A stretch of DNA of 37,280 nt. It comes from Candidatus Omnitrophota bacterium (lineage in GTDB: Bacteria; Omnitrophota; Gorgyraeia; Zapsychrales; Zapsychraceae). A model generated the notes under the pieces. The model saw nothing but the letters and a program-made list of their open reading frames with translations, made no database searches and was not told where the DNA came from. The translations under genes and the position numbers were made by a program. The DNA lies in NCBI GenBank assembly GCA_018062515.1, contig JAGOSC010000027.1, forward strand, positions 1 to 37,280. The letters run 5' to 3'. Shown here in pieces: positions 23,616-31,650 of the stretch (position 1 is its first letter; each line of letters opens with the position of its first letter).

Positions 23616-25163
23616 CTAGACTTTGGCGCTGACGCCAATCTTCATTTGCTCAACATCAACTTTAATGATCTTAATGCGTAGTGTATCTCCGGGTTTTAAT
23701 GCGTCTGCCTTTTCTTTTTCTATTTCCGAAGAATAAACTAAGGCCTCGACATCATCATCTAACCTTACAAACACACCAAAATTAGAATTTAATACAACAA
23801 CCGCATCCATTTCTGTATCAACAGGATATTTCTCGGCAATACTTGGCCAAGGATTTTCGGTAAGTTGTTTTAAACCAAGATTAATTTTACGGTTGTCCGG
23901 ATCGACGGCAAGAACAACGACTTCAACCGCCTGTCCTTTGCTTAACACGTCTTGAGGATGATTAATTTTTCTAGTCCAAGACATATCTGAGATATGAATC
24001 ATGCCTTCTAAACCGGATTCCAGCTCAACAAACGCGCCATAATCGGTAAAGCCGCGCACATTTCCCTTAACCTTGGAACCAACGGAATATTTGGCAACTG
24101 CATCTTCCCATGGATTATCCTCAAGTTGTTTCATACTCAAAGATATTCTCTTTGAATCTTTGTCAACATTGATGATCTGAACCTTAATGACATCGTTGAC
24201 TTTGAACATTTCTTGCGGATTGACCAATTTTTTCTGCCAAGTAATTTCCGAAGAGTGCAGTAAACCTTCAATTCCTTTTTCAATTTCGACGAAAACACCG
24301 TAAGGCATGACATTGACGACTTTGCCTTTGGTTTTAGTTCCCGTCGGGTATTTCTCATAAATATCATCCCAAGGATTGGATATAATTTGCTTTAAACCTA
24401 AAGAAACCTTTGAACCGCTTTGATCAAAGTCTAAAATCAATACTTCGATTTTATCTCCGATATTAACGATTTCGGAAGGATGATTAATTCGAGTCCAGCT
24501 CATATCCGTAATATGGAGAAGACCATCAACACCGCCTAAATCGATAAAGGCACCAAAATCGGTAATACCTTTAACAGTTCCAGGACGTTTTTGGCCTTTT
24601 TTCAATTCATTCCATAATTTATCACGGACTTGGTCGCGTTCTTTTTGAACAACTTCCCGACGGGAAAGAATTAAATTCCGTCTGGCTTTGTTCAATTTCG
24701 CGACACTGAATAAATACTTACTCGACATGATTTCTTCTGAAGATACACCTTTTAATGCAGATAAAGACATAGGAAGAAACGCTTCAACGCCTTGTATATC
24801 GACGATAAAACCGCCTTTAACTTGCTTGACGATTCGCCCTTCAATTTGGTCACCCTCATTGATGGTGTCGCCGATTTTCATCCATCCGTGCAACTTTTCA
24901 GCTTTCAGACGGGATAGAATTAAACGCCCATCTTCATCTTCAATCGATTCAATCAATACTTCAATTTCCGTATCAATGGCTAAATTATCAATATTTCTAA
25001 ATTCATCGACGGAGACGAAACCTTCGGATTTAAATCCGATGTCGACCACCGCCTCCTTTTCGTTAAAGGCTACGATCTTTCCCTTAACAATTTCCCCTTC
25101 TTTAATGTCACGAAATGTTTTTTCATACATTTGTTCCATTAATGATTGTTTATCTTGACTCAT
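23616..25163 (-). CDS. rpsA: 30S ribosomal protein S1
   Basis: S1 helps the 30S subunit bind and unfold mRNA. The 515-residue protein contains six S1 (OB-fold) repeats at about residues 22-87, 105-170, 190-258, 275-343, 360-428 and 447-515. Repeats 3 to 5 show the strongest RNA-binding pattern (TDFGAFIDLGGVDGLLHITD; YGVFVEIEKGIEGLLHSSE; TDYGAFVELESGLEGMIHIS). E. coli S1 has 557 residues, so this form is slightly shorter but keeps six repeats. It has its own promoter at 25241-25268, a GAGGAA ribosome-binding site and a terminator, so it is probably a separate unit. Confidence 0.96.
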   Translation of the reverse strand: MSQDKQSLMEQMYEKTFRDIKEGEIVKGKIVAFNEKEAVVDIGFKSEGFVSVDEFRNIDNLAIDTEIEVLIESIEDEDGRLILSRLKAEKLHGWMKIGDTINEGDQIEGRIVKQVKGGFIVDIQGVEAFLPMSLSALKGVSSEEIMSSKYLFSVAKLNKARRNLILSRREVVQKERDQVRDKLWNELKKGQKRPGTVKGITDFGAFIDLGGVDGLLHITDMSWTRINHPSEIVNIGDKIEVLILDFDQSGSKVSLGLKQIISNPWDDIYEKYPTGTKTKGKVVNVMPYGVFVEIEKGIEGLLHSSEITWQKKLVNPQEMFKVNDVIKVQIINVDKDSKRISLSMKQLEDNPWEDAVAKYSVGSKVKGNVRGFTDYGAFVELESGLEGMIHISDMSWTRKINHPQDVLSKGQAVEVVVLAVDPDNRKINLGLKQLTENPWPSIAEKYPVDTEMDAVVVLNSNFGVFVRLDDDVEALVYSSEIEKEKADALKPGDTLRIKIIKVDVEQMKIGVSAKV

Positions 25164-25240
25164 TAAATTATTCCTCGCTTTTTTTTATTTTTCAGGACGG
25201 AAGGCCAAAAAAACAGATCTCTTCTGAACTGAAGTAAAAC

Positions 25241-25268
25241 ATTATCGCAAAATAGAATCATTTGTCAA
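25241..25268 (-). promoter_or_regulatory. Near-consensus promoter of rpsA
   Basis: On the minus strand TTGACA (25263-25268) is followed after 16 nt by GATAAT (25241-25246), five of six matches to the -10 box. Initiation near 25234 would give a leader of about 70 nt. It sits in the 125-nt gap between plsC and rpsA. The leader carries a small CAGA/TCTG stem followed by seven uridines, which may be an attenuator or chance. Confidence 0.75.
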
Positions 25269-25288
25269 ATAAAATATTTTCCCGAAAA

Positions 25289-25870
25289 TCATTTGGATTG
25301 GCTGTAAATGGCCTCGAGAATGGTATCAGCAATTTGATGATAATCCTGCTGATCGTTGAACACAATCGGTGGGCCGAAAGTAATCTTTATGGGGTAAAAT
25401 CTAAACCATTTGGCCCCGGACGGAAAGCCCTTATCTGAACCTTCAATAAAAACCGGGATAACCGGGACGCCGCTTTTTTTTGCCAAAAAACCCACCCCCG
25501 GTTGGGGTTCTTTCTTACGGTCGCCGACACCTCTCGTTCCTTCCGGAAAAAGAATGAGTGGCCCCTTTTTTAAACGCCGTAAAGCTTCCCGTAAAGCTCC
25601 AAAATCTGATGTATCGCGTTTAATAGGGAAGGCGCCCATACCACGAAAAAGAAAATCCGCTATTTTTGACTTAAATAATTCTTCTTTAGCCAAAAAACTA
25701 AAACGCTGCCGCTTGCATATTCCGACGATGAATGGATCTAAATTACTTTTATGATTGCAGGCAAGTATATATGCCTGCGCGGAAGGAATGTTCTCCAGAC
25801 CCTTAAATTTGGTCCGAAAGTAGATGGCATCAAACAACTTCATCAATACATAAGCGGCAGAATAGATCAT
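25289..25870 (-). CDS. plsC: 1-acyl-sn-glycerol-3-phosphate acyltransferase (PlsC family)
   Basis: PlsC-type enzymes acylate lysophosphatidic acid at the inner membrane to give phosphatidic acid for phospholipid synthesis. The 193-residue protein has the catalytic HX4D motif NHKSNLDP (His40, Asp45), the substrate-binding FPEGTRG (108-114) and VPVIPVFIEGS. The N-terminus is mildly hydrophobic (MIYSAAYVLMKLF) and may be membrane-associated. It starts 3 nt after the phosphomutase stop. Related lysophospholipid or ornithine-lipid acyltransferases share these motifs, so the exact acceptor is inferred. Confidence 0.88.
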   Translation of the reverse strand: MIYSAAYVLMKLFDAIYFRTKFKGLENIPSAQAYILACNHKSNLDPFIVGICKRQRFSFLAKEELFKSKIADFLFRGMGAFPIKRDTSDFGALREALRRLKKGPLILFPEGTRGVGDRKKEPQPGVGFLAKKSGVPVIPVFIEGSDKGFPSGAKWFRFYPIKITFGPPIVFNDQQDYHQIADTILEAIYSQSK

Positions 25871-25873
25871 GGA

Positions 25874-27298
25874 TTATTTAGCACTTAACAATTCTTCGCC
25901 GATTTTGATCAAATCTTTAGCTTGTTTTAAAGACTTGGCTTCTGAATAAGCCCGAACCAAAGGTTCGGTTCCAGAAGGCCTTAACATCAGCCAGCTTTCA
26001 TCTTCACAAATTAATTTAACTCCATCATGATCCTTCATAGCAACGACTTTTTTGCCTAAAAGACTCTTTTGGGATTTAAATTTTTTAATATCGAATTTAC
26101 GACCTTTTAATTCAAGGTCAGACCGTTCGTAATAATAACGGCCGAATTCATTTTCCATATCTGTTAAAAGCTGTTTGATATTTTTCTTTTCATAAACCAT
26201 CATTTCCAAAAGTAGTAATCCCGCTAAGGTACCGTCGCGTTCAGGAATAAAATCTTGGACACCAATACCGCCAGCTTCTTCTCCGCCTGCTACAATTCGT
26301 TCGGTAACCATAAGATCTGATATATATTTGAAACCAACAGGTGTTTCGTATAGTTTTAACTTCAACTTAAGAGCAATGTGATCAATCATCGTCGTTCCGC
26401 AAGTTGTTTTTACGACCCCGCCTGTTCGCCCGCGATTTTTGACTAAATGCAAAATGATTAACCCTAAAATTTTTTGCGGGCTGATATATTCGCCGCCAGG
26501 TGCCGCGGCCGCGATTCTGTCCGCATCTCCGTCGAGAACTAAACCGAGATCATAACTTTCATTTTTCATCTTCAATAATAATTCTGGTAAATACTCGGCA
26601 ATCGGTTCCGGTTTTACACCGCCAAAAGACGGATTAACCTCATTGTGAAGATAGTCGAGCTTTATCTTACTTCCCTTAATAACATCTTGCAGAATGTCTT
26701 TTCCCGATCCATACATGACATCTTGAATAATCTTAAATTCTGATTGAAGAATCTTGTCTAAATTTACGTACTTCTTCATAAAAGTCATATAGGCTTTATT
26801 GAAGTCATGCCAAATGATCATTTTTTTAGTAATAGCCTCGTCGAAATCAATCGTTTTAACCGGTGTCTTACCGAGATAGGCTTCAACTTTATTAGTAATA
26901 TCTTTCGATGCCCCGCCACCCTGACTGGTCTTGATTTTAATTCCATTAAACGGCGCCGGATTATGACTGGCGGTAATCATGATACCGCACACACCTTTTA
27001 AATCGACGACACCATAACTTAAAGCCGGCGTAGGGATCATTTTTTCGGAAAGATAAACAATGATTTTATTTTTGGCAAGAATACAAGCGACAGCATACGC
27101 AAATTCCCGGGATAAAAACCGTGCGTCATAACCTAACGCGACTTTTTTTGTTCCGTCGATTTTCTTCACATCTTTTGTAATCCAATCACTGATGGCCTGC
27201 GCGACAATGCCGACATTCTCGAACGTGAAATTATCCGCGATGACGCCACGCCAACCATCTGTCCCAAATTTAATTTGATCTTTCAGTGATTTACTCAT
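25874..27298 (-). CDS. Phosphoglucomutase/phosphomannomutase family protein
   Basis: Members of the alpha-D-phosphohexomutase family interconvert sugar 1- and 6-phosphates through a phosphoserine, feeding glycogen, cell-wall and LPS sugars. The 474-residue protein has all four domains: the phosphoserine loop TASHNP (Ser111), the magnesium loop DGDADR (about residue 255), the sugar-recognition loop GGEEAGG (about 341) and the phosphate-binding RPSGTEPLVR (about 441). The sugar loop has alanine where glucose/mannose mutases usually have serine (GEESGG), so substrate is uncertain; the other residues argue against phosphoglucosamine mutase. It lies 23 nt after nadD and 3 nt before plsC. Confidence 0.9.
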   Translation of the reverse strand: MSKSLKDQIKFGTDGWRGVIADNFTFENVGIVAQAISDWITKDVKKIDGTKKVALGYDARFLSREFAYAVACILAKNKIIVYLSEKMIPTPALSYGVVDLKGVCGIMITASHNPAPFNGIKIKTSQGGGASKDITNKVEAYLGKTPVKTIDFDEAITKKMIIWHDFNKAYMTFMKKYVNLDKILQSEFKIIQDVMYGSGKDILQDVIKGSKIKLDYLHNEVNPSFGGVKPEPIAEYLPELLLKMKNESYDLGLVLDGDADRIAAAAPGGEYISPQKILGLIILHLVKNRGRTGGVVKTTCGTTMIDHIALKLKLKLYETPVGFKYISDLMVTERIVAGGEEAGGIGVQDFIPERDGTLAGLLLLEMMVYEKKNIKQLLTDMENEFGRYYYERSDLELKGRKFDIKKFKSQKSLLGKKVVAMKDHDGVKLICEDESWLMLRPSGTEPLVRAYSEAKSLKQAKDLIKIGEELLSAK

Positions 27299-27321
27299 AG
27301 CCGACCTTTCTTAATGACGAA

Positions 27322-27891
27322 TTAAAGGTAAATTTTATTTTTCTGAATATATAAATTTACAGCGTCCGGCAGCATATAACCGACGGGCAGCCTTTTTGAA
27401 ATTCTTTTTCGAATGTCCGATGATGAAATATCTAATTCAGGCATTTCCAGAAACAAACAATTCTTATGATTCCCCTTAGGCTTGACACCGGCGCGATTAA
27501 TACAAACAAACGTAAGCAATTGATCTAACTCATCGATCTCTTTCCATGTATGCAATCGTGAACAACTGTCACTGCCAATAATAAAATACAATTTTGCCGT
27601 CGGGAAAACACCCCTGAAATGAATCGCCGTATCGATACTATATGATTTTCCGTCGCGCTTAATCTCTACATCACTGATTTCGAATTGTTTATAACCCTTT
27701 ATAGCCAGCTCAACCATCTTGAATCTTTTCGTTGCTGAAATCAAAACACCTGCCTCTTTGTGAACAGGAACTTTCGCCGGAACAAAAATAACCTTATCTA
27801 ATTTCAGGCCTTCCAAAGCCGTTTGCGCTAAAGCCAAATGACCATTGTGAATGGGATTAAATGTTCCGCCTAATAATCCAATCTGTTTCAC
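27322..27891 (-). CDS. nadD: Nicotinate-nucleotide adenylyltransferase
   Basis: NadD makes nicotinic acid adenine dinucleotide from nicotinate mononucleotide and ATP in NAD synthesis. The 189-residue protein has the nucleotidyltransferase signature GGTFNPIHNGH (residues 9-19), a FVPAKVPVHK segment, YFIIGSDS, and the C-terminal ISSSDIRKRI. Its ATG overlaps the proA stop by 4 nt. obg-proB-proA-nadD is a known grouping in several phyla. The gene rsfS often follows nadD in such clusters but is replaced here by the phosphomutase. Confidence 0.96.
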   Translation of the reverse strand: MKQIGLLGGTFNPIHNGHLALAQTALEGLKLDKVIFVPAKVPVHKEAGVLISATKRFKMVELAIKGYKQFEISDVEIKRDGKSYSIDTAIHFRGVFPTAKLYFIIGSDSCSRLHTWKEIDELDQLLTFVCINRAGVKPKGNHKNCLFLEMPELDISSSDIRKRISKRLPVGYMLPDAVNLYIQKNKIYL

Positions 27892-29156
27892 GTTCTGATC
27901 TGCCCATTTCCATAGATTTCGTATTTATACGTTGTTAATTCTTCTAAAGCCATGGGACCTCGGGCGTGAATTTTATCGGTACTGATTCCCATTTCACCAC
28001 CAAACCCAAACTCATATCCGTCGGTAAATCGCGTTGAAGCATTCACATAAACAGTCGCCGCATCAACGGATCTTAAAAATATATCGGCTTCCTTTTTATC
28101 CTTGGTAACAATAGTATCGGAATGTCCGGACCCGTAGGTATTAATATGATCAATGGCTTCGTCGGTACTCTTGACGATCTTAACCGCTAAGATTAAATCA
28201 AGATATTCCTCAAACCAGTCTTTTTCCGTCGCTGTCTTGACACCACTCTTTAGGATTTTCTTTGTCTTCGCATCACCTCTTAACTCAACGCCAGCCGAAA
28301 TAAAATCTTTAGCCATATCTGGTAAAAACTGAGCCGAAACTTTTTCGTGAACCAACATTGTTTCCATGGCATTACACACACCTGGACGCTGGACCTTGGC
28401 ATTGTAGCAAATGTCATGAGCCATTTTCAAATCAGCCTTATCGCTGATGTAGGTATGACAGACACCTTTGTAGTGTTTGATAACAGGAATGGAAGAATTC
28501 TCGGCGACAAAACGAATAAGTTCTTCTCCGCCTCGAGGAATAATTAAATCCACATAATTATTTTGTTTAAGAAGGTAGTTTACCGCTTGACGATCAGAAG
28601 AATCAACTTGTTGTATGGCTTCCGTCGGTACAGCGGTTGTTTTCAGAACATTTTTTAAAATTTTAAAGATAGCCTGATTTGAATAGTAGGCTTCTTTACC
28701 ACCCTTAAGAATAAGCGCATTACCAGATTTCAAACAAAGACCGACACAGTCACTCATGACATTGGGCCTGGATTCATAGATAATGCCGATCACACCAATC
28801 GGTATGCGGACTTTATTAATCAAAAGTCCATTGGGACGTTTAGTAGATTTAATGACTTCTCCAACGGGATCGGCTAGCTTGGTGGTATCCAAAAGACCTT
28901 TGGCCATCCCCGCGATGCGCTGTTCATTAAGAAGAAGCCGGTCAACTAAAGCCTTAGGATAATTCTCTTTTTGCGCGCTAAGAATATCCTTCTTATTTTC
29001 TTTAATGAGATAATCTGCATTAGCCGTAAGAGCTTCAGCCATTTTACGCAAAGCAGAATTTTTATGATCCGTCGACAATAAAGCCAATTCTCTCGAGGCT
29101 TTTTTGGCCTTTTGAGCCATAGTTACAATTTTCTTTTCAAGATCTGTCTTTGTCAT
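27888..29156 (-). CDS. proA: Gamma-glutamyl phosphate reductase
   Basis: ProA reduces glutamyl 5-phosphate to glutamate semialdehyde with NADPH, the second step of proline synthesis. The 422-residue protein belongs to the aldehyde dehydrogenase superfamily, with the catalytic cysteine in QRPGVCNAMETMLVH, plus RVPIGVIGIIYESRPNV and the C-terminal DGYEFGFGGEMGISTDKIHA. A GTG at 29171 would extend it into proB by 11 nt; the ATG at 29156 (MTKTDLEKK) starts just after the proB stop and fits the family's usual start. It pairs with proB directly upstream. Confidence 0.96.
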   Translation of the reverse strand: MTKTDLEKKIVTMAQKAKKASRELALLSTDHKNSALRKMAEALTANADYLIKENKKDILSAQKENYPKALVDRLLLNEQRIAGMAKGLLDTTKLADPVGEVIKSTKRPNGLLINKVRIPIGVIGIIYESRPNVMSDCVGLCLKSGNALILKGGKEAYYSNQAIFKILKNVLKTTAVPTEAIQQVDSSDRQAVNYLLKQNNYVDLIIPRGGEELIRFVAENSSIPVIKHYKGVCHTYISDKADLKMAHDICYNAKVQRPGVCNAMETMLVHEKVSAQFLPDMAKDFISAGVELRGDAKTKKILKSGVKTATEKDWFEEYLDLILAVKIVKSTDEAIDHINTYGSGHSDTIVTKDKKEADIFLRSVDAATVYVNASTRFTDGYEFGFGGEMGISTDKIHARGPMALEELTTYKYEIYGNGQIRT

Positions 29157-29160
29157 AATT

Positions 29161-30249
29161 TCATCGCTCACTTAAAACCAAATCATCCACATGAATCACT
29201 TCTTGTTGTCCTTTTTTGTCCTGCGCCTTACCCAAATCCGTAATGGAATAATTAGTGATTCCACGCGCTATTTCATGGCCATCCTTACTCCTAACAATGA
29301 CGACCTCTTCCTTCTTAAAATGTCCGTTCCAACTCAATACACCGACTAATAACAAACTTTTACCGCCCTGTAAAATCGCTTTTTTCGCTCCGTCGTCGAT
29401 GATCAGTTCACCTTTTGGCTTAGCTCCGAAGGAAATCCAATGTTTCCGGTCTAATAATTTTTCTTCTTTTTCGATAAAAAGTGTTCCAATCCGTTCGCCG
29501 TTGAGTATGCGGGACAATACATCCTTAGTTTCACCACTCGCAATAATGCACGGTATTTTCGCGTGAGAAGCAATCTTTACGGCATCCAATTTAGCCGTCA
29601 TTCCGCCTTTGGACATTTGTTTTTTCGTCGTGCCTCCGGCGATACTTTCAATCTCGCTGGTGATTTCCTTAACCTCATCAAATACCTTTTTGTCTTCACG
29701 GTTCATATCGTAAAGACCTTCGACGTCGGATAAAATAACCAATAAATCTGCTTGAACTAAACTCGCCACTAAAGCGGATAACTTGTCATTGTCGCCAAAT
29801 TTAATTTCATCCGTTGAGATCGTATCATTTTCATTCACAATCGGCACGATACCCCAATCTAACATCGCACTAAATGTCGCCCGGGCATTGGTATAACGTT
29901 CACGATTATCGAAATCATCCCAAGTTAATAGGACTTGGCCACATGTCGCTTTATTTTTTTTGAAAATTTGTTTGTATTTATTCATCAAAACCGTCTGTCC
30001 GACGGCGGAAATGGCCTGAAGAGAAGCTAAATCACTGGGGCGGAGTTTTTTACTCAATTCTCCCATACCTAAAACAATGGCCCCGGAACTGACCAAAACA
30101 ACATCAACACCTTTTTTCTTCGCCGATGAAATTTGTTCAACGAGGGAATTGAGTTGAGCCACGCGAGGTTTCATTTTGTAGGTGGCAATGAGGCTGGATC
30201 CGACTTTAATAACGATTCGTTTTATTGGTCTGGGGAACTTTCGGAGCAT
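29161..30249 (-). CDS. proB: Glutamate 5-kinase with PUA domain
   Basis: ProB phosphorylates glutamate in the first committed step of proline synthesis and is feedback-inhibited by proline in most bacteria. The 362-residue protein has the amino-acid kinase domain (IVIKVGSSLI, VVLVSSGAI, IVNENDTIS, FGDNDKLSALVA, GGMTAKLDAVKIA) and a C-terminal PUA domain (LSWNGHFKKEEVVIVRSKDG, EIARGITNYS). No start codon lies between the ATG at 30249 and the kinase core, so a 28-nt overlap with the end of obg is needed. proA follows immediately. Confidence 0.96.
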   Translation of the reverse strand: MLRKFPRPIKRIVIKVGSSLIATYKMKPRVAQLNSLVEQISSAKKKGVDVVLVSSGAIVLGMGELSKKLRPSDLASLQAISAVGQTVLMNKYKQIFKKNKATCGQVLLTWDDFDNRERYTNARATFSAMLDWGIVPIVNENDTISTDEIKFGDNDKLSALVASLVQADLLVILSDVEGLYDMNREDKKVFDEVKEITSEIESIAGGTTKKQMSKGGMTAKLDAVKIASHAKIPCIIASGETKDVLSRILNGERIGTLFIEKEEKLLDRKHWISFGAKPKGELIIDDGAKKAILQGGKSLLLVGVLSWNGHFKKEEVVIVRSKDGHEIARGITNYSITDLGKAQDKKGQQEVIHVDDLVLSER

Positions 30250-31205
30250 AAGATATCCACAATTTGATCAACTAACTTTTTTAATCCTTTATTTTCTAAA
30301 GCGGAAACTGATAAAATTTCAACAGGAAATTTTTTCTTAAACCGCTTGAGATTTTTTTCAGCCTCGGGAACATCCATTTTATTGGCGACGAGAAGTTTTG
30401 TTTTAAACGGCAGTCGTCCGCCGTACTCCCGAAGTTCATGTTCAATCTTTTCGTAGTCATCCAGCGGATCGCGTTGGTCAACTCCCGCCATATCAATCAG
30501 ATGAATCAAAATCTTGGTACGTTCAGCGTGCCGTAAAAAACGATCGCCTAAGCCTTTTCCCTTATGCGCGCCTTCAATGATTCCCGGTAAATCAGCGACG
30601 ACAAAAGAAAAGTCATCCGTCTGAACAATTCCTAGGATCGGCTTCTTGGTGGTAAAAGGATAATTGGCTATTTTAGATTTAACTTTGGATATATTAGAAA
30701 TGAGCGTGGACTTCCCGGCATTTGGAAAACCCACAATACCTACATCGGCAATCAATTTAAGCTCTAAACCAATCGTCCGTTCTTCGCCTGGCTTAGGAGG
30801 TGTAGCGGAAACTTTCTTTTGCTGATTCCCAATTCCACCCGTGCCGCCGCGCGCGACAGTGACAGATTGCTGATCTTCTTTTAAATCTTTTATCAGTAAG
30901 TCATTATCCAAATCACGAATAATGGTTCCGACGGGAACTTTAAGCATTGCGTCAGCGCCGGTTTTACCGGTTTTGCCTTTACTGCTGGCATTACCGCCTT
31001 TATTACCTTGATAATGCTGTTTGTATTTAAAATCGAGGAGGGTTTGAATATTCTTGTCGGCGATGATAATGATGTTGCCGCCGGTTCCTCCGTTGCCACC
31101 ATCAGGCCGCGGATACCGCATGAATTTGTCTCTGTAAAAACTCTCACAGCCTAACCCGCCGTCGCCGCCCTTGACAAATATTCTTGCTTCATCAACAAAT
31201 ATCAT
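30222..31205 (-). CDS. obg: GTPase Obg/CgtA
   Basis: Obg is an essential ribosome-associated GTPase in 50S maturation and stress response. The 327-residue protein has the glycine-rich Obg fold (about residues 1-157, starting MIFVDEARIFVKGGDGG) and a G domain with GFPNAGKST (P loop), PFTTKKPILG (switch I), DLPGIIEGA and NKMD. It ends shortly after the G domain and lacks the C-terminal OCT domain of Firmicutes; this two-domain form is common. It starts 11 nt after rplU, with no rpmA between them, and its end overlaps proB by 28 nt. Confidence 0.97.
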   Translation of the reverse strand: MIFVDEARIFVKGGDGGLGCESFYRDKFMRYPRPDGGNGGTGGNIIIIADKNIQTLLDFKYKQHYQGNKGGNASSKGKTGKTGADAMLKVPVGTIIRDLDNDLLIKDLKEDQQSVTVARGGTGGIGNQQKKVSATPPKPGEERTIGLELKLIADVGIVGFPNAGKSTLISNISKVKSKIANYPFTTKKPILGIVQTDDFSFVVADLPGIIEGAHKGKGLGDRFLRHAERTKILIHLIDMAGVDQRDPLDDYEKIEHELREYGGRLPFKTKLLVANKMDVPEAEKNLKRFKKKFPVEILSVSALENKGLKKLVDQIVDILCSESSPDQ

Positions 31206-31216
31206 GGATACCTAAC

Positions 31217-31528
31217 TTAAGCAGAAATCTGAGTGATGCTGAGTGTCGTCAATTTCTGTCTATGACCAATTTTCTTCGCAGAATTCTTTCGAATTCGGTA
31301 TTTAAATGCAATAACTTTATCCGCAGACACATGATCCATGACTTTGGCTTTAATCTTTACATCTTTAAGAAAAGGTTGACCGATTCTGACATCATCCCCC
31401 TTAGCAAATACCAAAACTTGATCAAAAGTAAGATCTTTACCTGCATCTTCCGCAATTCTGTGCGCCTTAATAATGTCTCCTTCAGAGACTTTAAACTGTG
31501 ATGATCCGATTTGAACGACCGCAAACAT
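31217..31528 (-). CDS. rplU: 50S ribosomal protein L21
   Basis: L21 binds domains of 23S rRNA in the large subunit. The frame opens at 31549, but the ATG at 31528 (MFAVVQIGSSQFKVSEGDII) gives the usual 103 residues and follows a perfect AGGAGG at 31535-31540. Other family segments are GKDLTFDQVLVFAKGDDV and KVIAFKYRIRKNSAKKIGHRQ. Normally rpmA (L27) follows; here obg follows after 11 nt. A hairpin at 31571-31605 lies in the leader. Confidence 0.96.
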   Translation of the reverse strand: MFAVVQIGSSQFKVSEGDIIKAHRIAEDAGKDLTFDQVLVFAKGDDVRIGQPFLKDVKIKAKVMDHVSADKVIAFKYRIRKNSAKKIGHRQKLTTLSITQISA

Positions 31529-31570
31529 TTCTATCCTCCTGATTAACAATATAGTTATCTTAATAAAGTA

Positions 31571-31605
31571 AAATACTCCTCATTATCTATAAATGAGGAG
31601 CACTT
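31571..31605 (-). terminator. Hairpin between rng and rplU (terminator or L21 leader structure)
   Basis: As minus-strand RNA this forms a stem of up to 14 bp around a 7-nt loop: CUCCUCAUU pairs with AAUGAGGAG, extended by AAGUG against UAUUU through two G-U pairs that would be mismatches on the other strand. A U-rich stretch (UAUUUUACUUUAUU) overlaps and follows. It lies about 45 nt after the rng stop and 43 nt before rplU. It could end the rng transcript or act as an attenuator for rplU-obg-proBA. Confidence 0.65.
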
Positions 31606-31650
31606 AATTTAAATCAAATTGCAAATTATTGCAACAATAATCTTTAGGCA

